Origin: Bacteriovoracaceae bacterium
GTDB lineage: Bacteria; Bdellovibrionota; UBA1018
Direction: 5' to 3'
DNA: 59,179 nucleotides
Assembly (NCBI GenBank): GCA_947447665.1
Contig: CANFJX010000014.1
Span: 1 to 59,179 of the forward strand
The notes beneath the pieces were generated by a model, which was given only the letters and a program-made list of their open reading frames with translations, ran no database searches and was not told the DNA's origin. Both the position numbers and the translations under genes were made by a program. Position 1 is the first letter of the stretch; the number at the start of each line of letters is the position of its first letter. Below, piece by piece: positions 15,087 through 24,601 of this stretch.

Positions 15087-17948
15087 TCAACTCTTTGGGT
15101 TTGGAGAGGCTTTAACATACTCTGGCCCGCGGGTAAAATCGATTGAGGGCTGGATCTCAATGATGCGGCTTCTTTTTCGGGCAGCCCGGGGAAGCTCCTC
15201 GCCCCCATCCGCAGGAACCTCTTTCCAAAGCTCATAATCCAGGCCCCAAAGCTCGGCCCAGGCACGGAACTCAACTTCATGCTCATTTTGGAACTCCTTT
15301 TGCCGGAACATCCCAGAAAAAATCTTTCCACCCCCATTATTGATCACGACTAAATTCACCTGAATGTTTTGCAACTGAGACAAAACCCAGGGACCAGCCA
15401 GATCATAAAGCGTAGTGAGGTCACCCAGAATGGCCCAGTTTTCTGATTCAGGGCTGGAGTAACCAAGGAACGTCGAAACCTGACCATCGATCCCATTCAA
15501 TCCCCGTGAAGCCCAAACTTTAAAACCTCGGTCTTCGGATGTAGCGACCAAATCCCAGTCTCGAATGGGCATACTGTTCCCCAAGTAAACTAGAGAGCCC
15601 ATCGGAATCAGCCGAGAAAGGCGAGCCATCCAAGCCAGCTGGGAGGTCGGCTCGGCTTCCAAGATCCCAGACAGGTGTTCAGTCGCCTCACGATCTAAAT
15701 TCAGCAATTTTGTAAATTTTTGCGGATCGGACTGCCAGTTTAATTTCTCTAAATGGGTAAATAGGGCTTCAATCGAGGTCTCGAGCGGCGAAACCCAAAG
15801 CCTCGATTTCCGTCCCAATCCTGAGAATGGGAGCGAACTTAAAGAGAGCACTTCCAAATGCTGGAGCGCCGACTCTAAATCTCGCCAGATCCGAAGCGTG
15901 GGAATCCCCCCGATTCGGATTACCCCATCCAAAGGGGCACCTGCGCTTTGAATTCTTGCCAGCAGGCCCTCTGCAGAACGTAATCGAAGACCCTGGAGCC
16001 TCCGATCCTCCCGCAGCCCCGATGTCGCCTCTAAGTAAACTGGAGAGTTCAACCTAAGAAGACCATGAACGACTGACTCCCTCTCCTCAGGCTTAAGCAT
16101 CCCTACTACGACGAGGGGAAATTTCACCGCGCTAAAAAACTGCTTTAGTCCGGTTAAATTCTGTTCGACTAGAATCTGCTCGTGAGGCGGCTGAACCTGA
16201 CCGGAGCCCTCCGTGTCAATGAGGGGCTCATCAAAACAAGCGTTGATGTGCACAGGCTGGGTCAAGACACCTGATTGAAGGCTTCCTAACCCACCTCGTG
16301 TCCGTTCTGGAAAAGACTCCGACGCGAGAGCTAACTCTCCTGCCTCCAGATCAAACGAGTGAGGGGCGTAAATCCCAAAGATTCCGACTTGCTCAGCCGT
16401 TTGCGGTGCCCCTGACTTGCGGTACCGACGAGGTCGATCTGCTGTCATAAGAATAAGTGGGAGCCCAGAATAATAAGCCTCCATCGTTGCAGGGAGAAGC
16501 TCCCCTGCTGCCGTGCCCGAGGTCGTAATCACGGCCATCGGCCTTCCGGTTTGTCGGATTCTTCCCAGCGCAAAGAAGGCCGCCGAACGCTCCTCGAAGT
16601 GATAATAAGTTTTGAATCTCTGTGAGTTTTCCGAAAGTAACGCCACCCAAGGGGCATTTCGAGCCCCCGGACAAACACAAACCTCTCGAACTCCGAGTTG
16701 GTAAATTTCCTCTAAAACAGCCTGAGCCAATTTCAAATTAGGGCCCAAGGGCGTTACTAATGGAGTTACATCAATACCGAATAAATTTTTCACTGCCCTC
16801 AATTTACCCTGAATCTCCTGCCACTCCCGGTCAAGTTGACTCGCTCCCACTACCCCACATCCAGCCCCGATGCGAACCCCCTGCGCATCCCACTGTAAAT
16901 TTCGGATGGCAACCAGGCAATGTCCCAGGCTGCGAGACTCGCCCTCTCCCGGCAGAATCAAGCCAAACGGCGCGCCAAATCGCCCTCTTGGAGTGATCTC
17001 CTGAAGCTCTTCGAGCCAGTTCAGACCAGCGGAGCGAGGAAAAGCTCCTAGCGCGGGAGTCGGATGAAGACAGCGTACGAGTCGATCAAAAAAATTAGAA
17101 CTGAACGAGGCAGGCTCCACTCTCCCTAAGATCGGGGTGCAGAGATGCGTCAGCGTAGGGAGGTGAAGTTCATAGGTATCGAGAACTTGAAGATCTTTAA
17201 TCTCTTCGGCAACACTCGATCGCAAAGAGTCCAAAATTCCACTTACGACGATCTGGTGTTCTATCTGCTCTTTGGGGTCCTGAAAAAGAGAGGCATAATC
17301 GCCGCCAATCACGCCTGAGTTCACCCGAGTTCCTGCAAGCGCGACCGTCTCGATCCGATCCCCGTTTTGCGAAAACAAAATCTCCGGAGTTGCTCCTAAA
17401 ACTCCCTCTTCCGAGTCCCAAACCCCATAGACTCGAAGGGGCGTCCCTTGAGTATTGCGGAGCAAATGAATCAAAAACTTGAGGCGCTGGATCGGTCCGG
17501 AAGAGACCGAAACGGATTGAAACACGTAGGGCACTCCCTTGGTCAAAGGGCCCTTGGAAATCCTGCACTTGAGATCAGAAAATACTTCAGAAAAAACTCG
17601 AGGATCTACTTCCTGGGCCGAAATCAAGGGTGAACCAGTGGTCACCTCGGGCCCATTAGAACCAATACGAGCAAGTTCGCGCTCCAAAATTTCTAGAAAG
17701 AGTTGCCGAGAAATCCTCAGCCCATTTGAAAAAGTCCACCAAGGTTTTTTGTCGTGTAAAAAAAAATCGGGTGCATAAAACCACCCACCCCGAGCACCCA
17801 AACCCTGCGGGCCCTCCTCACTTCGAAAAACATCCCCCCAGCCGACCCAAAGGTCTTCAGCGAACCCGGGCCTCGATGGAAGCGCAATTAAGCCACCCAA
17901 CTCCAAAAAGAGTGTCATCTGCAATTCTAGAAGTGATTCCAAGGACAT
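15087..17948 (-). CDS. menF-menD: MenF-MenD fusion: isochorismate synthase and SEPHCHC synthase
   Basis: One uninterrupted 953-codon frame joins two enzymes that are normally separate. Residues 1 to about 395 are a chorismate-binding domain (VALAGTR, the LHPTPALGAFPR signature, then IRNLQWDAQGVRIGAGCGVV and a closing WQEIQGKLRAV), i.e. isochorismate synthase. From about residue 400 follows MenD: PGARNAPWVALL, the ThDP-activating Glu in YYHFEERSAAFFALG, VITTSGTAAGELLPATMEAYYSGLPLILMTADRP, and the C-terminal ThDP/Mg site GDLTTLYDLAG with VNLVVINNGGGKIF. The product of the first activity is the substrate of the second, so channelling is plausible. The MenF part has a short N-terminus. It is first in the men operon. 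A comparable fusion is known in plant PHYLLO. Confidence 0.93.
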   Translation of the reverse strand: MSLESLLELQMTLFLELGGLIALPSRPGFAEDLWVGWGDVFRSEEGPQGLGARGGWFYAPDFFLHDKKPWWTFSNGLRISRQLFLEILERELARIGSNGPEVTTGSPLISAQEVDPRVFSEVFSDLKCRISKGPLTKGVPYVFQSVSVSSGPIQRLKFLIHLLRNTQGTPLRVYGVWDSEEGVLGATPEILFSQNGDRIETVALAGTRVNSGVIGGDYASLFQDPKEQIEHQIVVSGILDSLRSSVAEEIKDLQVLDTYELHLPTLTHLCTPILGRVEPASFSSNFFDRLVRCLHPTPALGAFPRSAGLNWLEELQEITPRGRFGAPFGLILPGEGESRSLGHCLVAIRNLQWDAQGVRIGAGCGVVGASQLDREWQEIQGKLRAVKNLFGIDVTPLVTPLGPNLKLAQAVLEEIYQLGVREVCVCPGARNAPWVALLSENSQRFKTYYHFEERSAAFFALGRIRQTGRPMAVITTSGTAAGELLPATMEAYYSGLPLILMTADRPRRYRKSGAPQTAEQVGIFGIYAPHSFDLEAGELALASESFPERTRGGLGSLQSGVLTQPVHINACFDEPLIDTEGSGQVQPPHEQILVEQNLTGLKQFFSAVKFPLVVVGMLKPEERESVVHGLLRLNSPVYLEATSGLREDRRLQGLRLRSAEGLLARIQSAGAPLDGVIRIGGIPTLRIWRDLESALQHLEVLSLSSLPFSGLGRKSRLWVSPLETSIEALFTHLEKLNWQSDPQKFTKLLNLDREATEHLSGILEAEPTSQLAWMARLSRLIPMGSLVYLGNSMPIRDWDLVATSEDRGFKVWASRGLNGIDGQVSTFLGYSSPESENWAILGDLTTLYDLAGPWVLSQLQNIQVNLVVINNGGGKIFSGMFRQKEFQNEHEVEFRAWAELWGLDYELWKEVPADGGEELPRAARKRSRIIEIQPSIDFTRGPEYVKASPNPKS

Positions 17949-18025
17949 CTTTCTATTACAGTTGAGCGGATTTGTAAACCGCTCAGGTCGGTCAAGCAGC
18001 CGCGCTCAGAGCCCAGCTAGGATTG

Positions 18026-19027
18026 TCAATTATCCACCTCTTGAGCCACCCGACTCTCCATCAACCGGAGCTTCAAATCCTCCAAAGTCAGGCCTCGGGT
18101 TTCCTGTTCCCAGGCCTTAAGCATGCATTCTCGAACGCCTTCCTCAGTCGGCTCAAAATAGGAGCCTGACGATTGGGCACTGCCTTCAAGCAATGACACC
18201 CGGGCTGCAACCATCAAACTTGAGGAGCTGTCTAACCTCCCCGCACGGCAGAGTTTTGAAGAAACTCGCCTCCAAAGCTCCTCTAAAAGTACACCGCGCT
18301 CGGCCTCAGAGTTTGAACCTAGTTCAACCACTAACTCACTATCAATCTCTCGCCTCTCTGCACGATCTCTCGCTTGATCCAAGAGCGTAGAACAATGATT
18401 GGAATAATCCTTCAGCTGCTCAAGAGACAAATTCCGAGATGCGTTCCAAAAACCCGATTCAAACCGCGAAATTGTATCGCAAACTGTTTCATAGTCTTCG
18501 TCGCCAGGGGAAGATTTTGGAAATAAATAAGTCTTACTTTCCCCGGGCACTTTCACCCAAGGTTCGTGCCAGAAAACAAACGAATCCCTCAACTTCGGAT
18601 TCACCGTGTGAAAAAAAAGTTCGCGCTTTTGCGAGAGCAACCGTTTGAGGTAAATGTCGCGAAGATCTCGTTCATTCACCATTTCATCAACACTCATTCT
18701 CGCGACAGACCGAAGAACCCGAGCCTGATAATTATGCCGAGCTTGTTCAAACTCGCGTCTAATATTTTCCGGAATATCAATTCGATAATTAAAAGAAAAC
18801 GATGAATTATGGCTGTCCTTAAAAAAATAAACCCAACGCCTCAGGTTCGGGCCCAACCCTTTATAAAACCAACCTGCATGAAGAGATTCAAGGCGCAAGT
18901 AAAGCTGGCGTGATTCGTCAACCGATAATACCTTCCCAGAAGGCTCTACCGCAAAAACGAATGGATGACCGAATCCTAAAAATAGAAAAAAGAATAAAAG
19001 TAACAAACCTATTTTATTCACAATCAT
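18026..19027 (-). CDS. Exported protein of unknown function
   Basis: A 333-aa protein with a strong Sec signal peptide (IGLLLLFFFLFLGFG, cleavage likely after VFA). The mature part is mostly helical and charged, with DESRQLYLRLESLHAGW, RREFEQARHNYQARVLRSVARMS and, near the end, LTLEDLKLRLMESRVAQEVDN. I recognise no family. An upstream TTG at 19066 would add 13 basic residues, but AGGA lies just before the ATG at 19027 and that start gives an ideal signal peptide. It lies 77 nt before the men operon on the same strand. Confidence 0.72.
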   Translation of the reverse strand: MIVNKIGLLLLFFFLFLGFGHPFVFAVEPSGKVLSVDESRQLYLRLESLHAGWFYKGLGPNLRRWVYFFKDSHNSSFSFNYRIDIPENIRREFEQARHNYQARVLRSVARMSVDEMVNERDLRDIYLKRLLSQKRELFFHTVNPKLRDSFVFWHEPWVKVPGESKTYLFPKSSPGDEDYETVCDTISRFESGFWNASRNLSLEQLKDYSNHCSTLLDQARDRAERREIDSELVVELGSNSEAERGVLLEELWRRVSSKLCRAGRLDSSSSLMVAARVSLLEGSAQSSGSYFEPTEEGVRECMLKAWEQETRGLTLEDLKLRLMESRVAQEVDN

Positions 19028-19210
19028 GCTTCCTGACGACTTAGATCTCAAGGCTCGACGCTTCAATCTCAGACGGTAGATTCATATCTTCGTCTCCCTC
19101 GGAAATCTACGATTTTTAACTTAACATTCACCCAATAGTCCGTCTTCACTGAAAAAATTGACTTGCCATCCCACCAAAGATCAATATACGGTCGACCCAG
19201 GGGGTTTTTC

Positions 19211-20635
19211 ATGGGGCTAAAACTATTTATTTATATTCTAATCTTAATAAATTACGGCCTCGCCTCACCGGCGCTTGCAAAAAATAGGCGGAAATTTCCC
19301 CCTCCTAATACCCCAAGCACAAACCGACCCCAAGCACAGGCGAACTCAGATCCAAGCTCATCTGGGACGCAGTATCAGGCGACATTTGCGAAAGAGTTTT
19401 CGAATTCGCCCGAGGTAGAAAAATTCAACTCAAAAATCACCCTATCTGGAATACCACTTGCTGAATACTTCATAGGCGATTTTTATCGATTTATCACCGC
19501 TATGAATCGGGAACCCGAAAAAGCCATCCAACTTTTTCAAATTTCAGCCAATATGGGCGACTCTGGAGGTCAATACAATCTCGGAATTGTCACGCTATTC
19601 GGCCTTGGAGTCCCTCAAAATATTCAAGAAGCCCGCAGACTCTTTGAGAAATCCGCCGCGCAAGGAAACCCATCAGCTCAGCACAATCTAGGCCTCATGT
19701 ACCAGTTTGGAATCGCTTGCGAAACTGACTTTAAAAAGTCGGTACAACTTTATAAAATCGCAGCAGCCAAGGGTAATTCTTACGCTCAAAACAGCCTGGG
19801 GGTCGCCTACGAGTTAGGTCGAGGCGTTCCAAAGAAAAACGCAAAAAGGGCATTCCGACTATTCTCCGCATCTGCCGCCCAAGGCAATCCTTGGGGAGAA
19901 GTAAGCCTAGGGGTCATGTACTCATCAGGCGATGGAGGTGCCGTGCCTCGAGATCTCAAGAAAGCCCTACAGCTTTTAATATCTGCGGCTAACAAGGGAC
20001 TGTCCTGGGCACAAGTGAATCTGGCTCACATTTATTCAGACAATAGGGGCATCCCCTCAGACTATAAGAAGGCTCTCGAATACTTACTTCTCGCAGTCAA
20101 ACAAGGTAATGAGCAAGCCCAGCTCGATCTTGGAAAAATCTATCGATCCGGCACATTGGGAGAACCCGTGAATCAAGTCAAAGCTCTCTCTTTTTTCAGG
20201 CAAGCTGCCAACCAGGGACTCCAGGAGGCCGAAGACTTAAGCGCAAACTATCTATCCCACGAAGAGCCAGGATTAGACGTGGTTTTGCCTGATTCGGAGC
20301 GCATGAATTCTAAAAATCGGGAGCACTTCCTCAAGATTTGCGCACAATCGATGAGAGAACTCAGAAACAACACAAAAGAGGCGGAAGGACTTGAATGCCC
20401 GGTGTGCCTGGAAAGGAAGCACCATTTCTTAATTCCGACCTGCGCACTAGAACGCTCTCAGGCCGCACGAGGGGCGCAGGTACCGGCGCATCCAATCTGC
20501 TCTAGTTGCTTTGACCAAATCGAAGACCAATGTCCGCTCTGCCGAAAGACTAACGTCAAAACCGACGCTGCTGAAGTAGAAGTCGGAAAGAAAAATATCG
20601 ATGAGCAGCAAGGGCGACCTCTTACCCTCCAATAG
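19211..20635 (+). CDS. Exported Sel1-repeat protein with C-terminal RING-like zinc finger
   Basis: A 474-aa protein. Residues 1-24 are a signal peptide (LFIYILILINYGLASPALA). About residues 85-345 hold six or seven Sel1-type helical repeats (for example GNPSAQHNLGLMYQFG and GNSYAQNSLGVAYELGRGV). The C-terminus has eight putative zinc ligands: C396, C399, C411, H427, C430, C433, C441 and C444 in CPVC, HPICSSC and CPLC. This is a RING C3HC4 order with an unusually long 15-residue insert between the third and fourth ligands. Sel1 repeats bind proteins; RING domains in eukaryotes recruit ubiquitin-conjugating enzymes. A TTG start at 19163 is possible, but AGGGGG precedes the ATG at 19211. Confidence 0.85.
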   Translation: MGLKLFIYILILINYGLASPALAKNRRKFPPPNTPSTNRPQAQANSDPSSSGTQYQATFAKEFSNSPEVEKFNSKITLSGIPLAEYFIGDFYRFITAMNREPEKAIQLFQISANMGDSGGQYNLGIVTLFGLGVPQNIQEARRLFEKSAAQGNPSAQHNLGLMYQFGIACETDFKKSVQLYKIAAAKGNSYAQNSLGVAYELGRGVPKKNAKRAFRLFSASAAQGNPWGEVSLGVMYSSGDGGAVPRDLKKALQLLISAANKGLSWAQVNLAHIYSDNRGIPSDYKKALEYLLLAVKQGNEQAQLDLGKIYRSGTLGEPVNQVKALSFFRQAANQGLQEAEDLSANYLSHEEPGLDVVLPDSERMNSKNREHFLKICAQSMRELRNNTKEAEGLECPVCLERKHHFLIPTCALERSQAARGAQVPAHPICSSCFDQIEDQCPLCRKTNVKTDAAEVEVGKKNIDEQQGRPLTLQ

Positions 20636-20784
20636 GAGATGGGAATTGGGGCATTGTTCACTATTACGCTCGACCTATCCCGAACAACACCCCCCGTAAC
20701 CCACCGTCAGATGCGGGACTCTAGCCAGTAGAAGTGCCTTAGCCCCTCAGTCCTGGGCCTGGAGTGGCCCCCCAGAGTTTACAA

Positions 20785-20813
20785 TTGCCTCAACAGTTAA
20801 AACCCGCTATAAA
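20785..20813 (+). promoter_or_regulatory. Sigma-70-like promoter of the DAHP synthase gene
   Basis: TTGCCT (20785-20790) and TATAAA (20808-20813) are 17 nt apart, placing transcription start about 40 nt before the DAHP synthase ATG. Confidence 0.55.
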
Positions 20814-20861
20814 AATCACATCCTCTCAATTGAGAAACTCGTGAAAGAAAGTTGATATCGG

Positions 20862-21710
20862 ATGTTATTTTTAGACGCCCAACCGTCAGTTCACCCCGAA
20901 TCCCCGAATTCCTATCCTTTCTCCATGATTGCAGGACCTTGCTCCATTGAGTCCTACGAGCTGTTCTCAGAGGTCGCCAGAGCCGTTAAAAAACTCGGCG
21001 CAACAGCCCTCCGCGGTGGGGTTTTCAAAATGCGGACCCGTGCTGATACCTTTCAGGGACTGGGAGGCGAAGCCATCCCGATCGTAAAACAGGTCAAAAA
21101 AGAGGTCGACCTCCCCTTTGTTTGCGAAATCACTGATCTCAGACAGCTCACCCTTCTCGATGAGGTCGTGGATGTCTATCAAGTCGGCGCACGAAACATG
21201 CACAATTATGAACTCCTTAAAGAACTGGGCAAACTCCAAAAGCCCATCTTACTTAAGCGAGGTTTGGCAGCCTACCTGGACGAATTTTTGGCCGCTTCAG
21301 AATACATCAGAAAAGCGGGAAACGATCGCGTGATCCTATGTGAGAGAGGGATCCGTACTTTTGAGCGCGCCACTCGCAACACCCTCGATCTCTCGGCAGT
21401 CCCCTATCTCAAGCAAAGGAGCGGACTCCCCGTGATTGTTGACCCGAGTCACGGCACCGGCGTCCGGTCGCTCGTCAGCCCCATGGCTTGGGCAGCCGCA
21501 GCAGCAGGAGCGGATGGAATCATCGTAGAAGTCCATCCTCGCCCAAGAGAGGCCCTCTCTGATGGCGAACAGGCCTTGACCATTGAAGACTTCCAGACTT
21601 TGGTCCCCCGGCTCAATCGAATTCTCGCAGCCTTCGATCGACCAGGGCTAAGCGAATGCAACTCAGCGGAACCCGCCCTCCAAAGGAAAATTCCCGCATG
21701 GACCCACTAG
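20862..21710 (+). CDS. aroF: 3-deoxy-7-phosphoheptulonate synthase, type I-beta
   Basis: A 282-aa enzyme for the first step of the shikimate pathway, condensing phosphoenolpyruvate and erythrose 4-phosphate. Motifs are [28 protein letters not shown] (a variant of KPRTSPYSFQGLG), [42 protein letters not shown] and [10 protein letters not shown]. It is a bare catalytic barrel with no N-terminal ferredoxin-like or ACT regulatory domain, so feedback control by an allosteric domain is not expected. It overlaps the menG start by 13 bp, coupling chorismate supply to menaquinone synthesis. Confidence 0.93.
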   Translation: MLFLDAQPSVHPESPNSYPFSMIAGPCSIESYELFSEVARAVKKLGATALRGGVFKMRTRADTFQGLGGEAIPIVKQVKKEVDLPFVCEITDLRQLTLLDEVVDVYQVGARNMHNYELLKELGKLQKPILLKRGLAAYLDEFLAASEYIRKAGNDRVILCERGIRTFERATRNTLDLSAVPYLKQRSGLPVIVDPSHGTGVRSLVSPMAWAAAAAGADGIIVEVHPRPREALSDGEQALTIEDFQTLVPRLNRILAAFDRPGLSECNSAEPALQRKIPAWTH

Positions 21711-22417
21711 CAGCTCAGAATCCAAAATCTATCCAAGACATGTTCGGGGTCATCTCGAAAAAATACGACCTCGCTAACTCAATTCTTTCCTTTGGCATTC
21801 ACCACCTCTGGAAGAACACCCTTATCCGTCACAGCGGACTTAAAAAAGGCGATCGCATCCTTGATTGCGCAACAGGAACAGGTGATTTGGCATTCTTATT
21901 TGAGAAGCGTCTTGCAGGATCAGGAGAGGTCGTGGGAACCGACTTTTGCGAGCCCATGCTGGACGTAGCCCGGGAAAAGACCCAAGTCAAGTCCTCGCAA
22001 GTGAGCTTTCGACATGCGGACGTCATGAACCTTCCCTTTCAAGATCACGAATTCAATGTTGCAAGTATTTCTTTCGGAATTCGGAACGTACAAGACACTC
22101 AAAAAGCCCTCTCCGAGCTCGGACGAGTCGTTAAACGAGGAGGGCGAGTGCTCGTCCTCGAATTTGGTCAACCCCACTCAGCGGTCATTCAATGGGGCTA
22201 CGAGTTTTATTCTAAGAAAATTCTTCCGCGTGTGGGCGGATGGATCAGCGGCCAACCTAAGGCTTATGAATACCTCCAAAGTTCATCGGCCGCTTATCCC
22301 TGCGGCGATGAGTTTCTGGCGATTGCAGCTAAGACAGGGCGGTTTGAAAAAATGCGCTGGATTCGGTTTCAGTCCGGAATTGCCTATTTATATATTTTGG
22401 AACGTGCTGGGGAATAA
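21698..22417 (+). CDS. menG: Demethylmenaquinone methyltransferase
   Basis: A 239-aa class I SAM-dependent methyltransferase of the UbiE/MenG family, catalysing the last step of menaquinone synthesis. The N-terminus [28 protein letters not shown] motif [24 protein letters not shown] and VLEFGQP are family signatures. Another ATG at 21656 would extend it by 14 residues, but the family starts close to MDPLAAQ and a purine-rich AAAGGA precedes 21698. Menaquinone rather than ubiquinone is inferred from the men genes nearby. Confidence 0.93.
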   Translation: MDPLAAQNPKSIQDMFGVISKKYDLANSILSFGIHHLWKNTLIRHSGLKKGDRILDCATGTGDLAFLFEKRLAGSGEVVGTDFCEPMLDVAREKTQVKSSQVSFRHADVMNLPFQDHEFNVASISFGIRNVQDTQKALSELGRVVKRGGRVLVLEFGQPHSAVIQWGYEFYSKKILPRVGGWISGQPKAYEYLQSSSAAYPCGDEFLAIAAKTGRFEKMRWIRFQSGIAYLYILERAGE

Positions 22418-22455
22418 AAAATCAACTAATGGTCGTGATCTAGAAGGAGAGAGTC

Positions 22456-23142
22456 ATGAATACGCAATCAACTTCGAGCTTAAAAAGCGCAGATGAATCC
22501 ATGAGATCGATTCCCGAGTCATCAGAATTAAAATCACCCTCCGTTCTGGAGTTCTACGACTTTCTCCGAGAGATTGCGAAGACACCTCACCTTCATGCCC
22601 GCTTCTTAAATACTCTGAGCTTGCTCGAATACATGGGCTCTCGTAAAATTCTCAAGAGCCAGAGAGCGGAATCCATCACGCTGGAACTCCTCTCCCACAC
22701 CGCCGAAGAAATTCGGCATGCGCAGACGTTTAAAAAACTAGCGCTTAAAGTCGGTGAAGGAAAAGTTGAAAGCTACGCGCAAGAACATCTTTTTTGCGGA
22801 GCCGAAGCGGCTGCTTATTTCCAGACCATCGATCAATCAGCAGCTCAACACCTCGGACACCCTGACCCCTGGACCAACTACCTCCTGACGACACTCCTCA
22901 TCGAAGAGCGAGCCAATCAAATCTACCCATTTTACGAGGACGTTCTCGCTAGCGTTGGATACCCAGGGCACCTGAAGCTTATCGTCCGCGAGGAAAACAG
23001 TCATCTCCAGGATATTACAGCTCGAATCGAAGAGATTACACCTCTGACCCCAGCTCTTCTGACTGAACTGCGCGCGATCGAGGGCGCTGCGTTTACGCGA
23101 TTTACTGCGAGTTTGAGGAAAGAACTCAGCCGGGCACGCTAG
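22456..23142 (+). CDS. Ferritin-like diiron protein
   Basis: A 228-aa all-helical protein with the arrangement of a carboxylate-bridged diiron site: Glu in LLEYMG, ExxH in EEIRHAQ, a third Glu in LIEERANQIYPFYEDV and a second ExxxH-type motif in REENSHLQD. That is the E, ExxH, E, ExxH order of ferritin-like and MiaE-like proteins. There is no signal peptide, so it acts in the cytosol, either as an oxygenase or oxidase or in iron handling; the substrate is unknown. AGGAGAGAG precedes the ATG. It follows menG by 38 nt and may share its transcript. Confidence 0.72.
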   Translation: MNTQSTSSLKSADESMRSIPESSELKSPSVLEFYDFLREIAKTPHLHARFLNTLSLLEYMGSRKILKSQRAESITLELLSHTAEEIRHAQTFKKLALKVGEGKVESYAQEHLFCGAEAAAYFQTIDQSAAQHLGHPDPWTNYLLTTLLIEERANQIYPFYEDVLASVGYPGHLKLIVREENSHLQDITARIEEITPLTPALLTELRAIEGAAFTRFTASLRKELSRAR

Positions 23143-23159
23143 TTAGCGCCCAAAAGTAC

Positions 23160-24509
23160 CTACTTCCCGGCCTTAGATTTTTTATCCATCATCGCTTTAA
23201 ACTGATCTGCCAAGGTACCAAAGGAGCTACCTGCCGAAGAAGAACCAGCAAAGCTCTTCCAATCTCTTTCGCCTTCTTCTTTCGGCAAACCCAAGGAAAT
23301 TCTCCGCTCTTGGAGGCGGACCTCATCCACTTGGACGGTGACAGGATCCTTGATTTTCAGTTTTTCAAAAGGAAACTTGGGGTCTTCCTTGGCCTTAGAC
23401 TTAGGCAGTAATCCCACTAAGCCATCAGCCAACTGCACAAAAATACCATAAGCTTCTTTTCGCTGAATACTCCCCGTGACTACGGTGCCGACTGGGAATT
23501 TCTGGGCCGCTGCAGACCAAGGATCAGTGCTATCCAGGCGTCCGGGCCCTCCGTCAGCAGGACGAAGCTCGGCAGGCTCAGCCCCCGCCTGCTTCAGAGA
23601 GAGAGAAATCTTTAAGCGGCCCTCGGCATCGGGCAGGCTTTCGATTTTCAAAATCTTCACCTGAATCTCCTGCCCTACCTGGAGAACCTCATGGGGATCC
23701 CCCACTCGTGACCAAGCCAACTCAGAGATATGAACCAAACCTTCCAAACCGGGCTGAATCTCGACAAAAGCACCAAATTTTTCCAGCTTCGTGACTCGCC
23801 CAGAAATGATTTCACCGGCATGGTGCTCCTCGGCAAATGTGGCTTGTGACAAGCTCTTCTGCTCGTCCAAGAGCCTTCGGCGGGAGACGACCACATTTTT
23901 TCCTCGTTCAGTCAGTTGAGTGATCAAGAACTCAAAGCGTTGGCCTACGTAATCCTCTGGCGTCTCAATGCGTTTCACATCCATCTGGCTGATCGGGCAG
24001 AACGCTAATTTGCCCAAGATCAGAACGCGAAATCCGCCTTTACAGACTTCAGCCACTCGACCTTCTACGGGTAACATCTTATCAAAGGCATCTTCGAGAT
24101 CTTCGGAGATGCTATGAGCCATTGCCTTCGGGGAGAGATAAATTTCCGATCCTCGAACCTGGCTCACATAGAGATCGATTTTATCGCCTACCTTGTGTTT
24201 CATCTGCCCATCGGCATCCAGGAGTTCTTGCCGACGAACAATTCCGTCATGCATTGTTCCAGTCGAAACAAACACTTCTTCTTTGCCGATCGAGAGAATT
24301 TCGCTCTTAATTCGGTCTCCCTGCGAGACGCGCTTCTGAGTTTGACCAAAAGAGCCCTCGAGCATCCGAGCAAATTCTGCTGAGGCCTTTTCCTTCTCTA
24401 AATCTCGATCTTCTTCAAGACCCTCCTCGAACCAATCAGCGCCTTGAGCTTGAGGCTGAACCTGGGAATCTGAATTGAGAGGAGTAGTCCGATTTTTTTT
24501 GGGCGTCAT
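23160..24509 (-). CDS. Four-S1-domain RNA-binding protein (RpsA-like)
   Basis: A 449-aa protein with an acidic N-terminus of about 70 residues and four S1/OB domains. The first begins GDRIKSEILSIGKEEVFVSTG, the second LPVEGRVAEVCKGGFRVLI, the third GEIISGRVTKLEKFGAFVEI (the most canonical, with GLEGLVHISEL), and the fourth GTVVTGSIQRKEAYGIFVQL. Ribosomal protein S1 usually has four to six such domains; this may be an S1 homologue or a Tex/RpsA-like regulator. A GTG at 24602 could add 31 residues, but the ATG at 24509 has AAGGA upstream and starts the low-complexity lead normally. Confidence 0.85.
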   Translation of the reverse strand: MTPKKNRTTPLNSDSQVQPQAQGADWFEEGLEEDRDLEKEKASAEFARMLEGSFGQTQKRVSQGDRIKSEILSIGKEEVFVSTGTMHDGIVRRQELLDADGQMKHKVGDKIDLYVSQVRGSEIYLSPKAMAHSISEDLEDAFDKMLPVEGRVAEVCKGGFRVLILGKLAFCPISQMDVKRIETPEDYVGQRFEFLITQLTERGKNVVVSRRRLLDEQKSLSQATFAEEHHAGEIISGRVTKLEKFGAFVEIQPGLEGLVHISELAWSRVGDPHEVLQVGQEIQVKILKIESLPDAEGRLKISLSLKQAGAEPAELRPADGGPGRLDSTDPWSAAAQKFPVGTVVTGSIQRKEAYGIFVQLADGLVGLLPKSKAKEDPKFPFEKLKIKDPVTVQVDEVRLQERRISLGLPKEEGERDWKSFAGSSSAGSSFGTLADQFKAMMDKKSKAGK

Positions 24510-24601
24510 GAAAGGGTCCTTCTTAAGCGATAAAAATTCTAGAGGAAGATCTAAAACAAAATCCCCCGAGATTCCAGCTTCTTTTAAAATCCTAATTACC
24601 A

